NCBI GenBank assembly: GCA_003545705.1
Contig: QVLQ01000001.1
Span: forward strand, 496,001-560,000
Reading direction: 5' to 3'
Length of the DNA: 64,000 nt
Origin: Acidomyces sp. 'richmondensis'
Taxonomy: Eukaryota > Ascomycota > Dothideomycetes > Mycosphaerellales > Teratosphaeriaceae
The position numbers and the translations under genes are program-made. How positions within the stretch are numbered: position 1 is the first letter of the stretch; the number at the start of each line of letters is the position of its first letter. Positions 32,723 to 43,900 of this stretch are shown here, in pieces. The notes under the pieces are model-generated. The model was not told the DNA's origin. It saw only the letters and a program-made list of their open reading frames with translations, and did not search any database.

Positions 32723-33599
32723 ATGGAGAAGATGATGATGAGTTGAATTGGGAGAGAATTCGACCCTGCCCTCTGGAATATTGATTATGTACGAAAAATC
32801 AAAGCTCATCAAGCCGAGCAAGGGTGAGCGAAAGATTTCACACGTACTGTTTCGTCCTCACCTCAAAAAAATTGTGTGGAAGATATTCGTTATATCAAGA
32901 TAGTGATGGCTTAAATGGGTTTTTCCGCACCAGCACAAGGAGGTTGCCGATATCCGCCCTTTAGGCTATCCTTTGCGTCCATGGACAATCTTGACAAGAC
33001 AATCACGTGCTTCCATGCCCTGCTCCTTCCAATTAAATGGTAGTACACCACCAAACACGCCATGTTCACTTTTACAGACCCTGCATCTAACTTCGACCTG
33101 CATATTGTCACCTGATAGTACGTACCGAGAAGCAGGTCACTAGATGTCAAAGGTCTATCATCACAATAACGCCAATCTCAACACGACTTGTTATAATACC
33201 TTTCAGTACGCTGAATTGGCATCAGATAGCTTCATTCTTGAGCGAATAAGGTAGGGCGTGGTGGGTTCAACAACATATGTATTGATGGCCTTCTGAAACT
33301 GATAAGGTATGTATGTCGCTCCTTCCTTACAATCGATATGACCGCATGGACCAAATACGACCTTTCTACAGCGGATCTACAAAATCTCGCATCCCAGCCT
33401 GCCCATGTGACATCGTGGTGATAACTTTTGCATATAAGGATGATCCCTGCCTGCTATTGTATTTCCGCCAACGCATACATACTTGCTACCATGAGGCAGA
33501 GGTGTCTTGTAAAATGCTAACCCAACGTCTAGAAGACCGTGTTCGTGATCAATTTATCGCGAGAATATTCTAAATAGTCCCGAGTTCATCGATTTAAAA
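32723..33599. other. Upstream region of the large Myb-like gene
   Basis: Transition out of the AT-rich island. A plus ORF 33313-33573 has no family features. The promoter of the following gene must lie at its right end. Confidence 0.45.
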
Positions 33600-35275
33600 A
33601 TGGCAAGCTACAACGCCACCTACTTTGAGGGCGCGGACGACGATTTCATTGAAGACCCAGACGTCGACAAGCCTAAGCGCAAAAGTACAAAAGGCCGAAA
33701 GCTGGTGCGGTGGAGCCGTGAGTCTTATTATCTTCGATTTCCGGGTTAATCATCAGCTAAATTTTTATTACAGCCGATCTTGACCAACTTGTGCTCATTT
33801 GCACCGACTATATCTGCGCCCAACAAGGTGTAGCTATCCCGTGGGACGATGTCGCGAAGGAAGTAGAGCCATTCCTGTCTGGAGAGGCTATCAAGCAGCA
33901 CCTAGCGAAAGTTCGCAAATATCGCGAGCAAGCCGGCATGAAGGTCCCGCCACTTGTCGAACGCAATCAACGTCGTAGGACCTTTCAAGGCCTCGGCACA
34001 AATCGTTCCAGGTCCAGCAACATTAAAGAGGAGGACGAAGAGCCAGGTCAGCAAGGGAGCAGCTTGCTCTACAAGCCGGGCAACAAGAATATTAAGACAC
34101 CGAGGAGTAAAACGTCCCAGAAAACTCCGAGAACTCCTTCTGGCACCCACAAGTACCAGCTGAGTGCCGATGCTTTGCGGACTGAGATAGATGAGGTTTT
34201 CCGCTCCGACACCGAATGTGACGTGCCAGATACCAAGTCACCCAATGATGTTGGACACGCCAGTGCTCGTGGTAAGCGTGGTTGCATAACTCAGAAAGAG
34301 GAAAATACTCTGATGGAAACATGCTCTCCAAGTAAGAGGTCCAAGACCGAAACCTTCTTGTACCGTCAAAACTGTAGAGCTCAGATGGTTCTAGATGAGG
34401 AAGAGGATGAAACCAATACAGATGATGCGAAAGACGTAGAATTCGATGAGGATAACAAAAGTCACTCAAGAAAGAAAAAATCAGGTAAGTTTTGATATCC
34501 GCAATGAAATAATTTTAACTTATACTGGAAAATAAAAGCAGTGTTTTCAATCGACCCTGTGCACAATCAGCCACCACCAAGAGGCAATTTCCAACTCAGC
34601 CTGCCGAACATGGACAATGCCCACCCCGAAGTCGGCAGTTCGGGGCTCCACGTAACTACCGGGCTTGGTTCGTACAATCTCTACACCCACAGAGAAATGC
34701 AGGAGGGTATTTTTGGACCGCATGGGACGAATTCAAGTCCCATGATTACATTTGTCATGAATGAGGCAAGTCCTTATCTTTATAGCTCCAACTCTGCAAC
34801 AATCAATACCGGCAATAAAGAATACGAGGATGGAGTTACGAAGGGTACCGTCGACAATTTCGCCTACCCTTCCACTCTGCTGCCAAACCCGACCTTCACG
34901 CCGATATTGAGGAGCGAAATTGACCGCGAAGTCATGATTAAGAATGATGTGAAACAGGATATAGAACCTCACTCCTTTCGTGGATCGCATAATCGAGGGT
35001 ACAACCCTCAGTTGCCGACCGTCCCTCACTCTCCCAAGGTCTTTGCTGGGGGTTACATGGGCATTAATCCAGAACCTTTCGATCTGCAAAGCGAATTCAA
35101 TCCCGTTCTGCCGTCCCAAAGCTCTAGTTTTGACAGCATTTACAACAACTCGCTGCTCCTAGAGGATAATTCTAACAATATGGACACTGATCTTGGTTTG
35201 AGTAAACTTGTGAACAACGAATTTCCTCCTGTCGATGGGTTATCAGTGATGGGTGAACAGCATTTTGGATTCTAG
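33600..35275 (+). CDS. Large Myb/SANT-like nuclear protein, copy 3
   Basis: Exons 33600-33717, 33774-34484 and 34542-35275, in phase (520 aa). An acidic N-terminus and basic stretch (KPKRKSTKGRKLVRWSP) lead into the helical module DLDQLVLICTDYICAQQG, WDDVAKEVEPFLSGEAIKQH, LAKVRKYREQAGMKVPP, a Myb-like pattern common in Pezizomycotina. The middle is rich in Lys/Ser/Thr (KNIKTPRSKTSQKTPRTPS) with an acidic stretch, and the C-terminal 240 residues are Asn/Pro/Ser-rich like a transactivation region. A nuclear regulator is plausible; no specific role is known to me. It is convergent with SES1. Confidence 0.75.
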
Positions 35276-35895
35276 CCCACTCTGAAATCTAGCCAGAACT
35301 CGCATACCGGATATTATTGGAGACGGTCAATTACCGAAGACAAAACTGCATCACTAATTTAAGATGAATGACTGAAATGACAATAAGATGAACGATATGC
35401 ATTGTTGGTTCCAGTCACTCCCTCAGGAGAGCCTCATGAGTATATGCATTACGGCCTTAAAATCAAGTGATGATTGGCATGTAGCAAAGAGACTTACTGG
35501 GCTTTAGTATTGCTCGCCATCATCCAGCATTCTGTTCACATGATATTGAACATGATTTTTTTTTCCATATGTAAGGTAGATGACAATTATTGTTCATTAT
35601 TGCCGCAATGGAAACGATTAGAGCTCTACATACGCTCGTCTCTTAGTGAAACAAAGGGACTTGGATGTGATTTGATGTTCTCGGGGACAATCAGATATTG
35701 TTCTTTGGACGCTTGGATCTTGATATCTACCGTACAAATTTCGTCTGAAGCGCCAACCAGAACAGTAAGAAGCCTTGGCGTCACATTCATCTTACTTTCA
35801 AAAATCTAATCGCTCCCCCGCATCCAACTCTTTTGTTTAGGAGGTATCGTATATCATGCGCATAATCTACGTTTAGAACCTGCGTCCAACCACCC
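35276..35895. other. 3' intergenic before SES1
   Basis: Tail-to-tail spacer; a plus ORF 35474-35809 has no family. Nothing else seen. Confidence 0.45.
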
Positions 35896-37380
35896 CTAAG
35901 TTAATTTCCCATCCTTGGTATTTTTTGGGCGCTCAATCATTTCACCCTGCTTGGGGTACGGGTTCGGGGTCGACATCGATCCACCCTTAGTCATCTCCGT
36001 TTTCCCTTTGGCCTTCAACGATGTGCTATCCTTAGGCAATTCCCTGATGAAAGGCAGGAATTCTGGCTCGCCAGGAATGTATTTCCTCAGCACCTCCGGC
36101 ACGATTATGCCATCCTCTGTTTGGTAATTCTCTAGAACACAGCACAATGCCCGTTCAGTAGCACACAGAGTGCAGTTGAGAGCATGCACATAAGTCTTTT
36201 GAAATGAAGCATCCGTCTGCTTCTTCTGCCCGAAGCGGATCTCGAGCTCCCGGGTTTGATAGTCGGTGCAATTTGAGCAGGAAACGAGCTCTTTATATTC
36301 TCCCTGGAATGGAAACCAAGCCTCTAGATCATATTTCTTAGATGCTGCGTTGTTGAGTGCACCAGAGACAATGGCCACAACTCGATACGGTAATTTGAGG
36401 CTCTTGTAGAATTCTTCTGAAGTATTTATCATCTCTTCGAAATGAGTCCAGCTGTCTTCGGGCTTACAGAAGATGAACTGTTCGACCTTCTCAAATTGAT
36501 GCACCCGGAATATGCCCCATGCATCTTTACCATGAGAACCAGCTTCTTTGCGGAAGCATGTGGAGGCCCCAGCGTACTTTATTGGTAGATCAGAAGCATT
36601 CAGCCATTCTCCTTGATGCAATGCTGAGATTGGTTGCTCAGAAGTAGCAATGAGGTATTTGTCAGTAGCTGGGTCGTCATCCTTCTCGGTAACCTTATAC
36701 AATTCCTCATCAAATTGCTCGAGCTGCGCCGTTTTTGCCATCTCTTCGCGCAGCATGAAGAACGGCGGTTGGTTCGGTATGTATCCTTTGCCAAAAAGAA
36801 ACTGCATCCCATAATTGACAAGTGCAAGATTCAGGAAATAGCCGTAGCCTGTCAAGCAATATCCTCTATGTCCCACAATCTTGACACCGCGCTCCGGGTC
36901 ATACCCACCCAATCGCGTGAGTACCTCGTGATGGGACAAGCATTCCTTTTTCTCCAACTTGACGCCTTCGGGCGTCCAGTCTCGTATTAGCGCATTGTTG
37001 GTCTCATCGTCTGAGACCGGTACACTGTCGTGCACGTAATTGCCGATAGTCTTCACTTTCTTCAGAAGAGCGGCATGCTTCGTCGCCGCTTGCTCCTCGA
37101 GCTCTTTCTTCTGCTTCTGCAGCTCATCTTTCTGCAGTAATAGCTTTTGAAATTCGTCCTTATCACCCTTATTCTTTTTGTTCGCCGTCATTGCTTTCTG
37201 TACCTCGTTAATCTTCGCACCCATCTCTGTGCCTGCCGCATATTGTGTCTTTCTGTGGTCCTCGAACATGGCTATCACTTCATCGACAACCTCAACAGGA
37301 GCATGCCTCCGTCTCTGCGACTCCTTGATCCTCTCCGGGTTACCATTCCTGTCAACTATGAAATCGTTCACGTCAAGCAT
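35896..37380 (-). CDS. SES1: Cytosolic seryl-tRNA synthetase
   Basis: Single exon, 494 aa. Class II synthetase charging tRNA-Ser. The N-terminal tRNA-binding coiled coil is visible (residues about 35-110, KDELQKQKKELEEQAATKHA). Motif 2 is FRKEAGSHGKDAWGIFRVHQ (about 276-296), and motif 3 is LNCTLCATERALCCVLENYQ (about 401-420) with the ATP-binding Arg410. The serine pocket region includes TSEQPISALH. The eukaryotic C-terminal extension with basic residues (SLKAKGKTEMTKGG) follows VPEVLRKYIPG. Length and domain order are as expected. The start ATG at 37380 gives the family N-terminus MLDVNDFIVDRNGNPERIKE. Confidence 0.96.
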   Translation of the reverse strand: MLDVNDFIVDRNGNPERIKESQRRRHAPVEVVDEVIAMFEDHRKTQYAAGTEMGAKINEVQKAMTANKKNKGDKDEFQKLLLQKDELQKQKKELEEQAATKHAALLKKVKTIGNYVHDSVPVSDDETNNALIRDWTPEGVKLEKKECLSHHEVLTRLGGYDPERGVKIVGHRGYCLTGYGYFLNLALVNYGMQFLFGKGYIPNQPPFFMLREEMAKTAQLEQFDEELYKVTEKDDDPATDKYLIATSEQPISALHQGEWLNASDLPIKYAGASTCFRKEAGSHGKDAWGIFRVHQFEKVEQFIFCKPEDSWTHFEEMINTSEEFYKSLKLPYRVVAIVSGALNNAASKKYDLEAWFPFQGEYKELVSCSNCTDYQTRELEIRFGQKKQTDASFQKTYVHALNCTLCATERALCCVLENYQTEDGIIVPEVLRKYIPGEPEFLPFIRELPKDSTSLKAKGKTEMTKGGSMSTPNPYPKQGEMIERPKNTKDGKLT

Positions 37381-39090
37381 TTTGGAGATATTTGTTCAAG
37401 TAAGAACTCGAAAGCCTCCTCAATAGCTCCGGATTTTTGATTTAGAGGCAATGGAAGATTGCGTCCAAGAAGGAGAATGTGCTAATTGAGGTTACAAGCG
37501 GCGCTCGAAGAAACCTTTTAGGAGCGGTGACTGTTGGAACGAGTCAAAAATGTGGCATGGAGGGGCACGAATTCCTCCCGGAAAGGAAAAACTATATTCC
37601 AGTTGGATATGAGCTGCAAAGATCACGTATGGCAATCTCTCAGCTAGAAGAGCTTCGCCTCTAACTTCCAAAACGCAAGAGGCAACGAGAGTGAGACATT
37701 TAATCATGTTTTCTTAGGACCGTGTATCCTCTTTCATAGTCATTAAAATTCCAAATTTGTTCGTCTTTCTTCTCTCCTCTCCTTGCCGGCTCGCTTCTTA
37801 TTAAGGCAAGGAAACTTTTATGTACTTCGCAGGGCAGAAATCCTCAGTCCCATCCATACAGCTCTCACAAAATTTCATGGGCAACCGGCGGCATTTTCGA
37901 TATACTCCATAATCAAGTCTCTGCACTACCGCATTATTCTGCCTGCATTTCACTCCGCAATCTCTTTGCGACTCTGTGCAGCATGGGAACAAGGGTGTGC
38001 GCATCCCAATTTGGTCCTTGCCGACGGATCTCTTCCTGTGTTCTGGACTTCATCGCAGTCAACGTTGTATCCCTCGTATGTTTCATCGGAATCTACAGTA
38101 GATGAAGGCCTTGCTTCCTGAGGTAGTTTATGTATGCGATAAACACGCTAACTGCTTTCCAAAGAGATCTTGACTTAGCTGCGATCAGGTATAAATTGTG
38201 GGCTTCGATGATTGACAGCATTCGATTATCATATGGCCTTGTAGATCACCTAAGTACGAAGCGCCAGCTGATGGAGGCAGTTTTGGAAGCGTGTTGGAGG
38301 TTAGGATATGCCTGTGTTTTATTGCATTCATAAAATTTGGGACTGAGTGTTGTGAATTGGCCTAGCGTAGTGACTTAGCCGAGAACAAAATTGTTTCTCT
38401 TTGACATTACTTCAATATGTAATCCGCATGTCAGACTGATCCTTGAGCCTAGCCTTTGCTGATGTCATGTATTTACATCTACTGAGTATACAAATGGGAC
38501 GGCCAGATAGAAGTGAGGAAGGCGGCTGCACTCACAATTGAATTGGTTTTCTGAAGCAGATGAGGCTTGCATAGGCCTTCTAGCAGCTCTTCGGAATGGA
38601 AAGGGAATTCGTTGTTTGAGCACTGACAGAAACGTATATATAAAATTTCATATTTTTCCCAGCATTGTGGAGTCAGAAATAGAGAGTTTGAGAGCGGGAG
38701 AGCGACAAAGGGTACAATGTAGAGGTTCCCTCTTGGCGAGGTCGTGATTGAAGTTAAAGAAGTGTTTAGCAAGTCAGAGAACAGCATATCTGACGCCACA
38801 GAATATAAATCTCTCCACGGTTTATCTCGTGCCGCTCTGATATTTCTCATGAGACAATTGGTGTTTTATTTCCAGGACCTCCATCTAATTATAACCCAGG
38901 CCACTCTCGATAAGCAAACTTATGCTATGAAACAAATTGGTACATTGACGAAATTGCTTGTCGCACCTTTTGTCTGTTTGACTTGTTTTAAGTCCAGCAT
39001 TGACTAGGACGGGGAAAAAGAAGCCATCACCACGTGAGATCCGCCGAACGCCACGCTAATTCTGCAATGGATAATCCCGTGAGCTTTAAT
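37381..39090. other. 1.7-kb intergenic region, no recognised gene
   Basis: Holds the SES1 promoter at its left end. ORFs up to 123 codons on both strands (37783-38121 plus, 38479-38850 minus) have no recognised family, no splice partners and no coding-like conservation that I can see. An unknown gene cannot be excluded. Confidence 0.4.
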
Positions 39091-40088
39091 CTATGCGAAA
39101 ACAACCCTGTTGTCCAGCTCGTCAATATTTCTTGGACCTTCGCCAGTCCGTAGACCCATATCTCTCTTTCGTGCTTTCCGCTCCATCATGTCTTCTGAAC
39201 GCTTATTGTATCGGCCGGCCTTAGCCCGCCTTAAGTCCGATCGGATTTGGTTTGGACTGACAAACTCCTTGTTCTCGTATATTACTGGGCCCCCAAAGCT
39301 GCCTTCCAAGATCACAATTGGCGTTAGGACAAAACGCGGCCCAATTTCTACGAGAGAGAGATCCGTCTCTCCTTTGCTCGCCTTAGGCGCACCCACAGGC
39401 GGTCCGCCCTTCTCTTGATCGGATGTTTTGGCTTTTGATGCCTCTGTCTCTGAAATCTGGTAGCAGCGGATCCATATCCTGCCGTCAGCGATCGTGAAAC
39501 CCATGACGTGATCCACGAAGGGCTTGATCTTTCTGCTTGTCTGCGGCACACTAAATGTATGTGTGAGCAGCTCTTTGATTACTCTCGTATGTGCTTGCGA
39601 GTCGAACGTTGCGTCGAACGAGAGAATCGGCCGGGACCCTTTCAAGCAGTTGCCAGTGAAATTCAACTCTTCCATAGTGTGCACGTTTTGGCAGTGCATT
39701 TTAACCGTGGGCCCGTTTGGAGGTTTCGATAGCCAGATGTACAAGTCTTTCCCTTTCCGCGCCTCGAAGAACATGATATTGTTACAGTTGTACAGATCCG
39801 CGAGCTCGTTCAACTGGCTGAGTTTTGTTTTCGTATCAAGCTTTGCATCCTTGCGAGAATGAGGTAGGAGCGCATTGAGATCGGCGAGAAGGTGTCGATG
39901 CCTGCCGAAGACGAGGTCAGCGCATAACACGCACGAGCGTACGTAAATACAGGCACAAACCTGTAGGTCACGCCTCTCGAGCTCAACATGAGCACTCGCT
40001 GCCTGATCTTCGGCGTACGTTCTGCCTGCTGTTCACGCTCCTGCCCGTTCGGCTTGTGCTTTGAGATACTTTTGTACACTGCGGCCAT
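39091..40088 (-). CDS. BRX1: BRX1 ribosome-biogenesis protein (Brix domain)
   Basis: Exons in transcript order: 40088-39961 and 39901-39091, in phase (312 aa). Brx1 is a nucleolar factor for 60S assembly. The sequence runs MAAVYKSISKHKPNG, RQRVLMLSSRGVTYRHRHLL, then the Brix core with YNCNNIMFFEARKGKDLYIW, LSKPPNGPTVKMHCQNVHTM, EELNFTGNCLKGSRPILSFD and FVDHVMGFTIADGRIWIRCY, and IGPRFVLTPIVILEGSFGGP near the end. The sequence around NCNN and the PPNGPTVK stretch distinguish Brx1 from Rpf1, Rpf2 and Ssf1. The intron donor GTTTGT is slightly weak, but the junction restores conserved GVTYRHRHLL. Confidence 0.95.
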
Positions 40089-40935
40089 CTTGAAAGCCTT
40101 TGTAAATCTACGCAAAGGCCATGTAGCAAATGTATCTTCAAAATTTCCCAAGTTGGAGGCGAACGCGAGTCACGTCGGTGCAAAAACTTTCGGAGACCAG
40201 GAGTTTTGCGCTTCAGGGTGAAAATTTGCCGAAGGGAACCAACATCGATGAAAGAATGGAGCTGAAGCGAGCGGACAAGAGGCGGATCAGCTGCGTGGCA
40301 TACACCATGATCGCGAACACTTTCACAAGACCAAATCAATTGAAACATTAGATAAACACTAAATTGCCCAATGGCCACATCATCATAGATATCGTCGAGC
40401 TGAAGACTTGTGTCTTTTGTCGGCTCGTGCTCGCGGCGTAAATAGGAAAAACACCAGGTTCTCCCAGGATCGGAACGGATCAAAGCGATGAGGCGATTGT
40501 AAGATAGCCGGCTTGCGGCATCCCCCACGCCCCAGTGCCTGATCACACCTCGCATCGCTCCATCTCCATCGCCATCGACATCACCATCTTCGTCGTCATC
40601 CGTCTTCAACTTGCCTGAAGATAGGCTATCCTGCCGCCAAGCGTTCTTGCGCGCCGCATCTGCGTGCACATTTGCGTGTACATCAGCGTTGTCCGCAGCC
40701 GCCCGTGGATTGCAACCCTCCATCCAGTCCAGGGCGTGGAGAGCGGACATCCATCTCCGTTGGCCGCAGGCTGCCTACACGGCCCGTCACGAGAACGCGT
40801 ATCTTGCAAGAGCGGCGTATCGACAAGCGCAGATGGCGCGGTAGAAGACCATCGGCGTGGAGACAAACAGGCATAGGCACGGCCAGGCACAGCGACTCCC
40901 CTCCCCCTCCCCCGGCGTAGCAAACGCTCGACAGC
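40089..40935. promoter_or_regulatory. Divergent region BRX1 / INO80
   Basis: About 850 bp between opposed start codons. The right part is GC-rich with C-runs just before the INO80 start (about 40903-40915). Several long ORFs overlap on the minus strand (up to 255 codons) but have no family resemblance and simply reflect composition. Confidence 0.45.
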
Positions 40936-43900
40936 ATGGAAGGCGTGACCCGGAATAATCATCATTCGCCGGTACAGGCTCACGCACAAACCTACTCGCC
41001 GCACAACCGACACCGATCCGCCTCTTACAACGGCGGCTCTCATTCCCCGGCTCACTACACACCCGCATCCCCAACCAGCAGTCGTTTGCCCCCTCCACAT
41101 CTTCCAGGTCCATCAGCACGAGAGCGGCCAACATCCATCTATTACGATCCCACGAGCGAGGCCAGGTCAGGGTTGCGTGAACGCCCCCTTAGCAGCACGC
41201 CTCGATCGCCTCTGCAGGCAAGCCGCCCCGAGCTTATACGACCTTCAGCGATGATATCAATGACGGAGCTGACTATGCCATCACAGAGTCGACTTGGATA
41301 TGAGTATTCTCCATCGCCAGCCTTCATGAATGGCCACAACTCTGATCAGCGGCCGATCTTAAATCGACCTCCGAGTCAGCAGTCATCGCCATCCGCACCG
41401 AACCACGCGCATCCAGCTCCCCCACACGATTCTCGCTCGCCAACCCACTACACCGAGCCACCACGGACTAACGGAGCGCCTTCGCATACAGGCGCTTCCG
41501 AAACTGTTGCACGCCCCCCCCGTCATGCCAACCCCATGTCGATGGCAAATCTACTCTCAGACTCTGGCGCCTCGTTTGCATCGACTACAAAGCCAGAGAG
41601 CCCGCTGGAGACAGCGGGAGTGAAAGCACCGAGCCGAAAGAGCAGTCGGACATCAAATGCGTCTCAGCATTTACAGCCTCGTGTCAAACAGGAGCATGTG
41701 GAGGCGGCGAGAGACAAGATGCCTATTCAGCCGGCACAGCTAGCCGTTCCAACAAGAGCATCGCTTCTGCCGCAAGCAGGCCCACCCGGCTTGACAATTC
41801 GTGACACGGAGGCGGCGTGGAAAGAGATTGAGTCCCAAGATCTGTCCGATGTCGAGCAAGAATTGCCGGGTCTCACAGTCATACAAGATTGGCGGCAGAG
41901 ATCTCATAAGCGAACGCTCGAACTAGAGGCTACAGAGGGTGTGAAGAGGAAGCGACGAAGACTTCAATTAATGAAAAAATATCATGACCAGTTCTCTGCG
42001 GCTGCAGATGCTGATCGGACGCTCTACCTGCAAAAACACGAACATGAAGTTGAAGAAGAAGTCCGGTTGAGGGAAATTGAAGAGGACAAGGAACGCAAGA
42101 AGGACCAGCAACGTAAAAGGCGTCGTGAGAAAGCCATTGCAGACGAGCAAGTCAAGCGTGATGAAGCCTTGCACCTCTTGGCCAAAACCGAAAACGAGGA
42201 AGAAAGGATCCGCCTCGAGAAGGAAATCCAGCGGTATGATAAGAAGATCCGCGATACTCAGAGCAGACTCCAAGGTATCACGCCGACAAAGGATAATCGA
42301 AATGAATCTCCACACGCTGCTGCGGCACTTGGCAGACGCGAGAGGGAGGTGGCGATGGACGGAGGGTCTCTCATGACTTCATTCTATAGCCACGGCCACG
42401 CAGACGATGTGGCACAGGACTTTCCTGTCAGTGGGAGAGGTCGTGGCCGAGGCGGACGCAGTGCCGGGACTGGTAGGGCAAGAAAATCGAGGGAACAAAA
42501 GCAAGCAGAGAAAGACCGGGCTGCTGGAGCGCAAGCCTTCCTCGACCAAGGCCAAGAGCTACCACTCATCGCACCCAAGGATGAAGAGAGGCTACAGAGC
42601 TACAGCGATAAGCAAAGACTGCGAGATGATTCTGAGCCACTTAGCGAGATATTGCCATCCCAGTTAGAATCGCAGCCCACTGCGGGGTTGACAGGCATGG
42701 CAAAATTCGAGAGCAAAGGTTACAATCAGATATACGAGCAAATCTCTCGAGACATAGCACGGGCTGTTCCCAAGGTGGTTCGAATAAAGAACAACAGTCT
42801 GGACACTAAGCAGTCCAATGCTCGCAAGACTGCCCAGCTCGCTGCAAAGGAAGCGCGTCGTTGGCAGCAGCGCACGAATAAAAGCTCAAAGGATGTTGCA
42901 GCTAGAGCCAAAAGATCCATGAGAGAAATGCTCGGCTTCTGGAAGCGTAATGAACGCGACGAACGCGAGGGCCGCAAGGCTGCTGAGCGTCAGGAGCTGG
43001 ACAGAGCCCGGAAGGCTGAAGCGGAGCGCGAAGCAAACAGACAAAAGAGGAAGCTGAATTTCTTGATCTCTCAGACCGAGCTTTATTCCCATTTCATCGG
43101 CAAGAAAGTCAGGACGGATGAAATCGAGAGACACAGCACGAACGACGGCGCCGCTCCTCCAAACGAGCCGGGCTTCGCTGAAAGAAAAGATACGGAGCCC
43201 AGCATGGATATTCCCGATGTCAACGGCAAGGTGGGACAGAAAGTCACCGGTTTTGACCAGCTTGACTTCGATGCTGATGATGAAACCGCGCTGCGCGAGG
43301 CAGCCGTGGCAAATGCGCAAAATGCCGTCAAGGAGGCTCAAGATCGCGCAAGAGCGTTCAACAAGAAAGATGCAGATGGCAACGAACTTGCTGGTGCTCA
43401 AGAAAGTTTCGACGAAGGTGAAATGAATTTCCAAAATCCCACTTCGTTGCAGACCACGCACATCGAGCAGCCGAAAATGCTTACTTGTCAGCTGAAGGAG
43501 TACCAATTGAAAGGACTCAACTGGTTGGTCAACTTGTATGAGCAAGGTATCAATGGAATCCTCGCAGATGAGATGGGTTTGGGCAAGACCATACAATCAA
43601 TTTCCGTAATGGCCCACCTTGCTGAGGTATATGACATTTGGGGACCCTTCCTTGTCATCGCGCCCGCCAGTACATTGCACAACTGGCAGCAAGAGATCAC
43701 CAGATTCGTACCGAGCATTAAAGTGCTGCCCTACTGGGGCACGGCGAAGGATCGCAAAGTCCTTCGAAAATTTTGGGATCGAAAGCACATTACCTACAAT
43801 CGGGAAAGCCCTTTTCATGTGCTTGTCACTTCATACCAGCTTGTTGTCCAGGATGCGGTCTACTTTCAGAAGGTCAAATGGCAGTACATGATTCTCGACG

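Noticed and set aside
39983..40750. 255-codon minus-strand ORF between BRX1 and INO80
   Set aside because: It overlaps BRX1 exon one in another frame, has no domain-like sequence and changes composition midway. It is best explained by GC-rich sequence lacking stops.
43083..43596. Minus-strand ORFs up to 236 codons inside INO80
   Set aside because: They are shadows opposite a strongly conserved coding exon.
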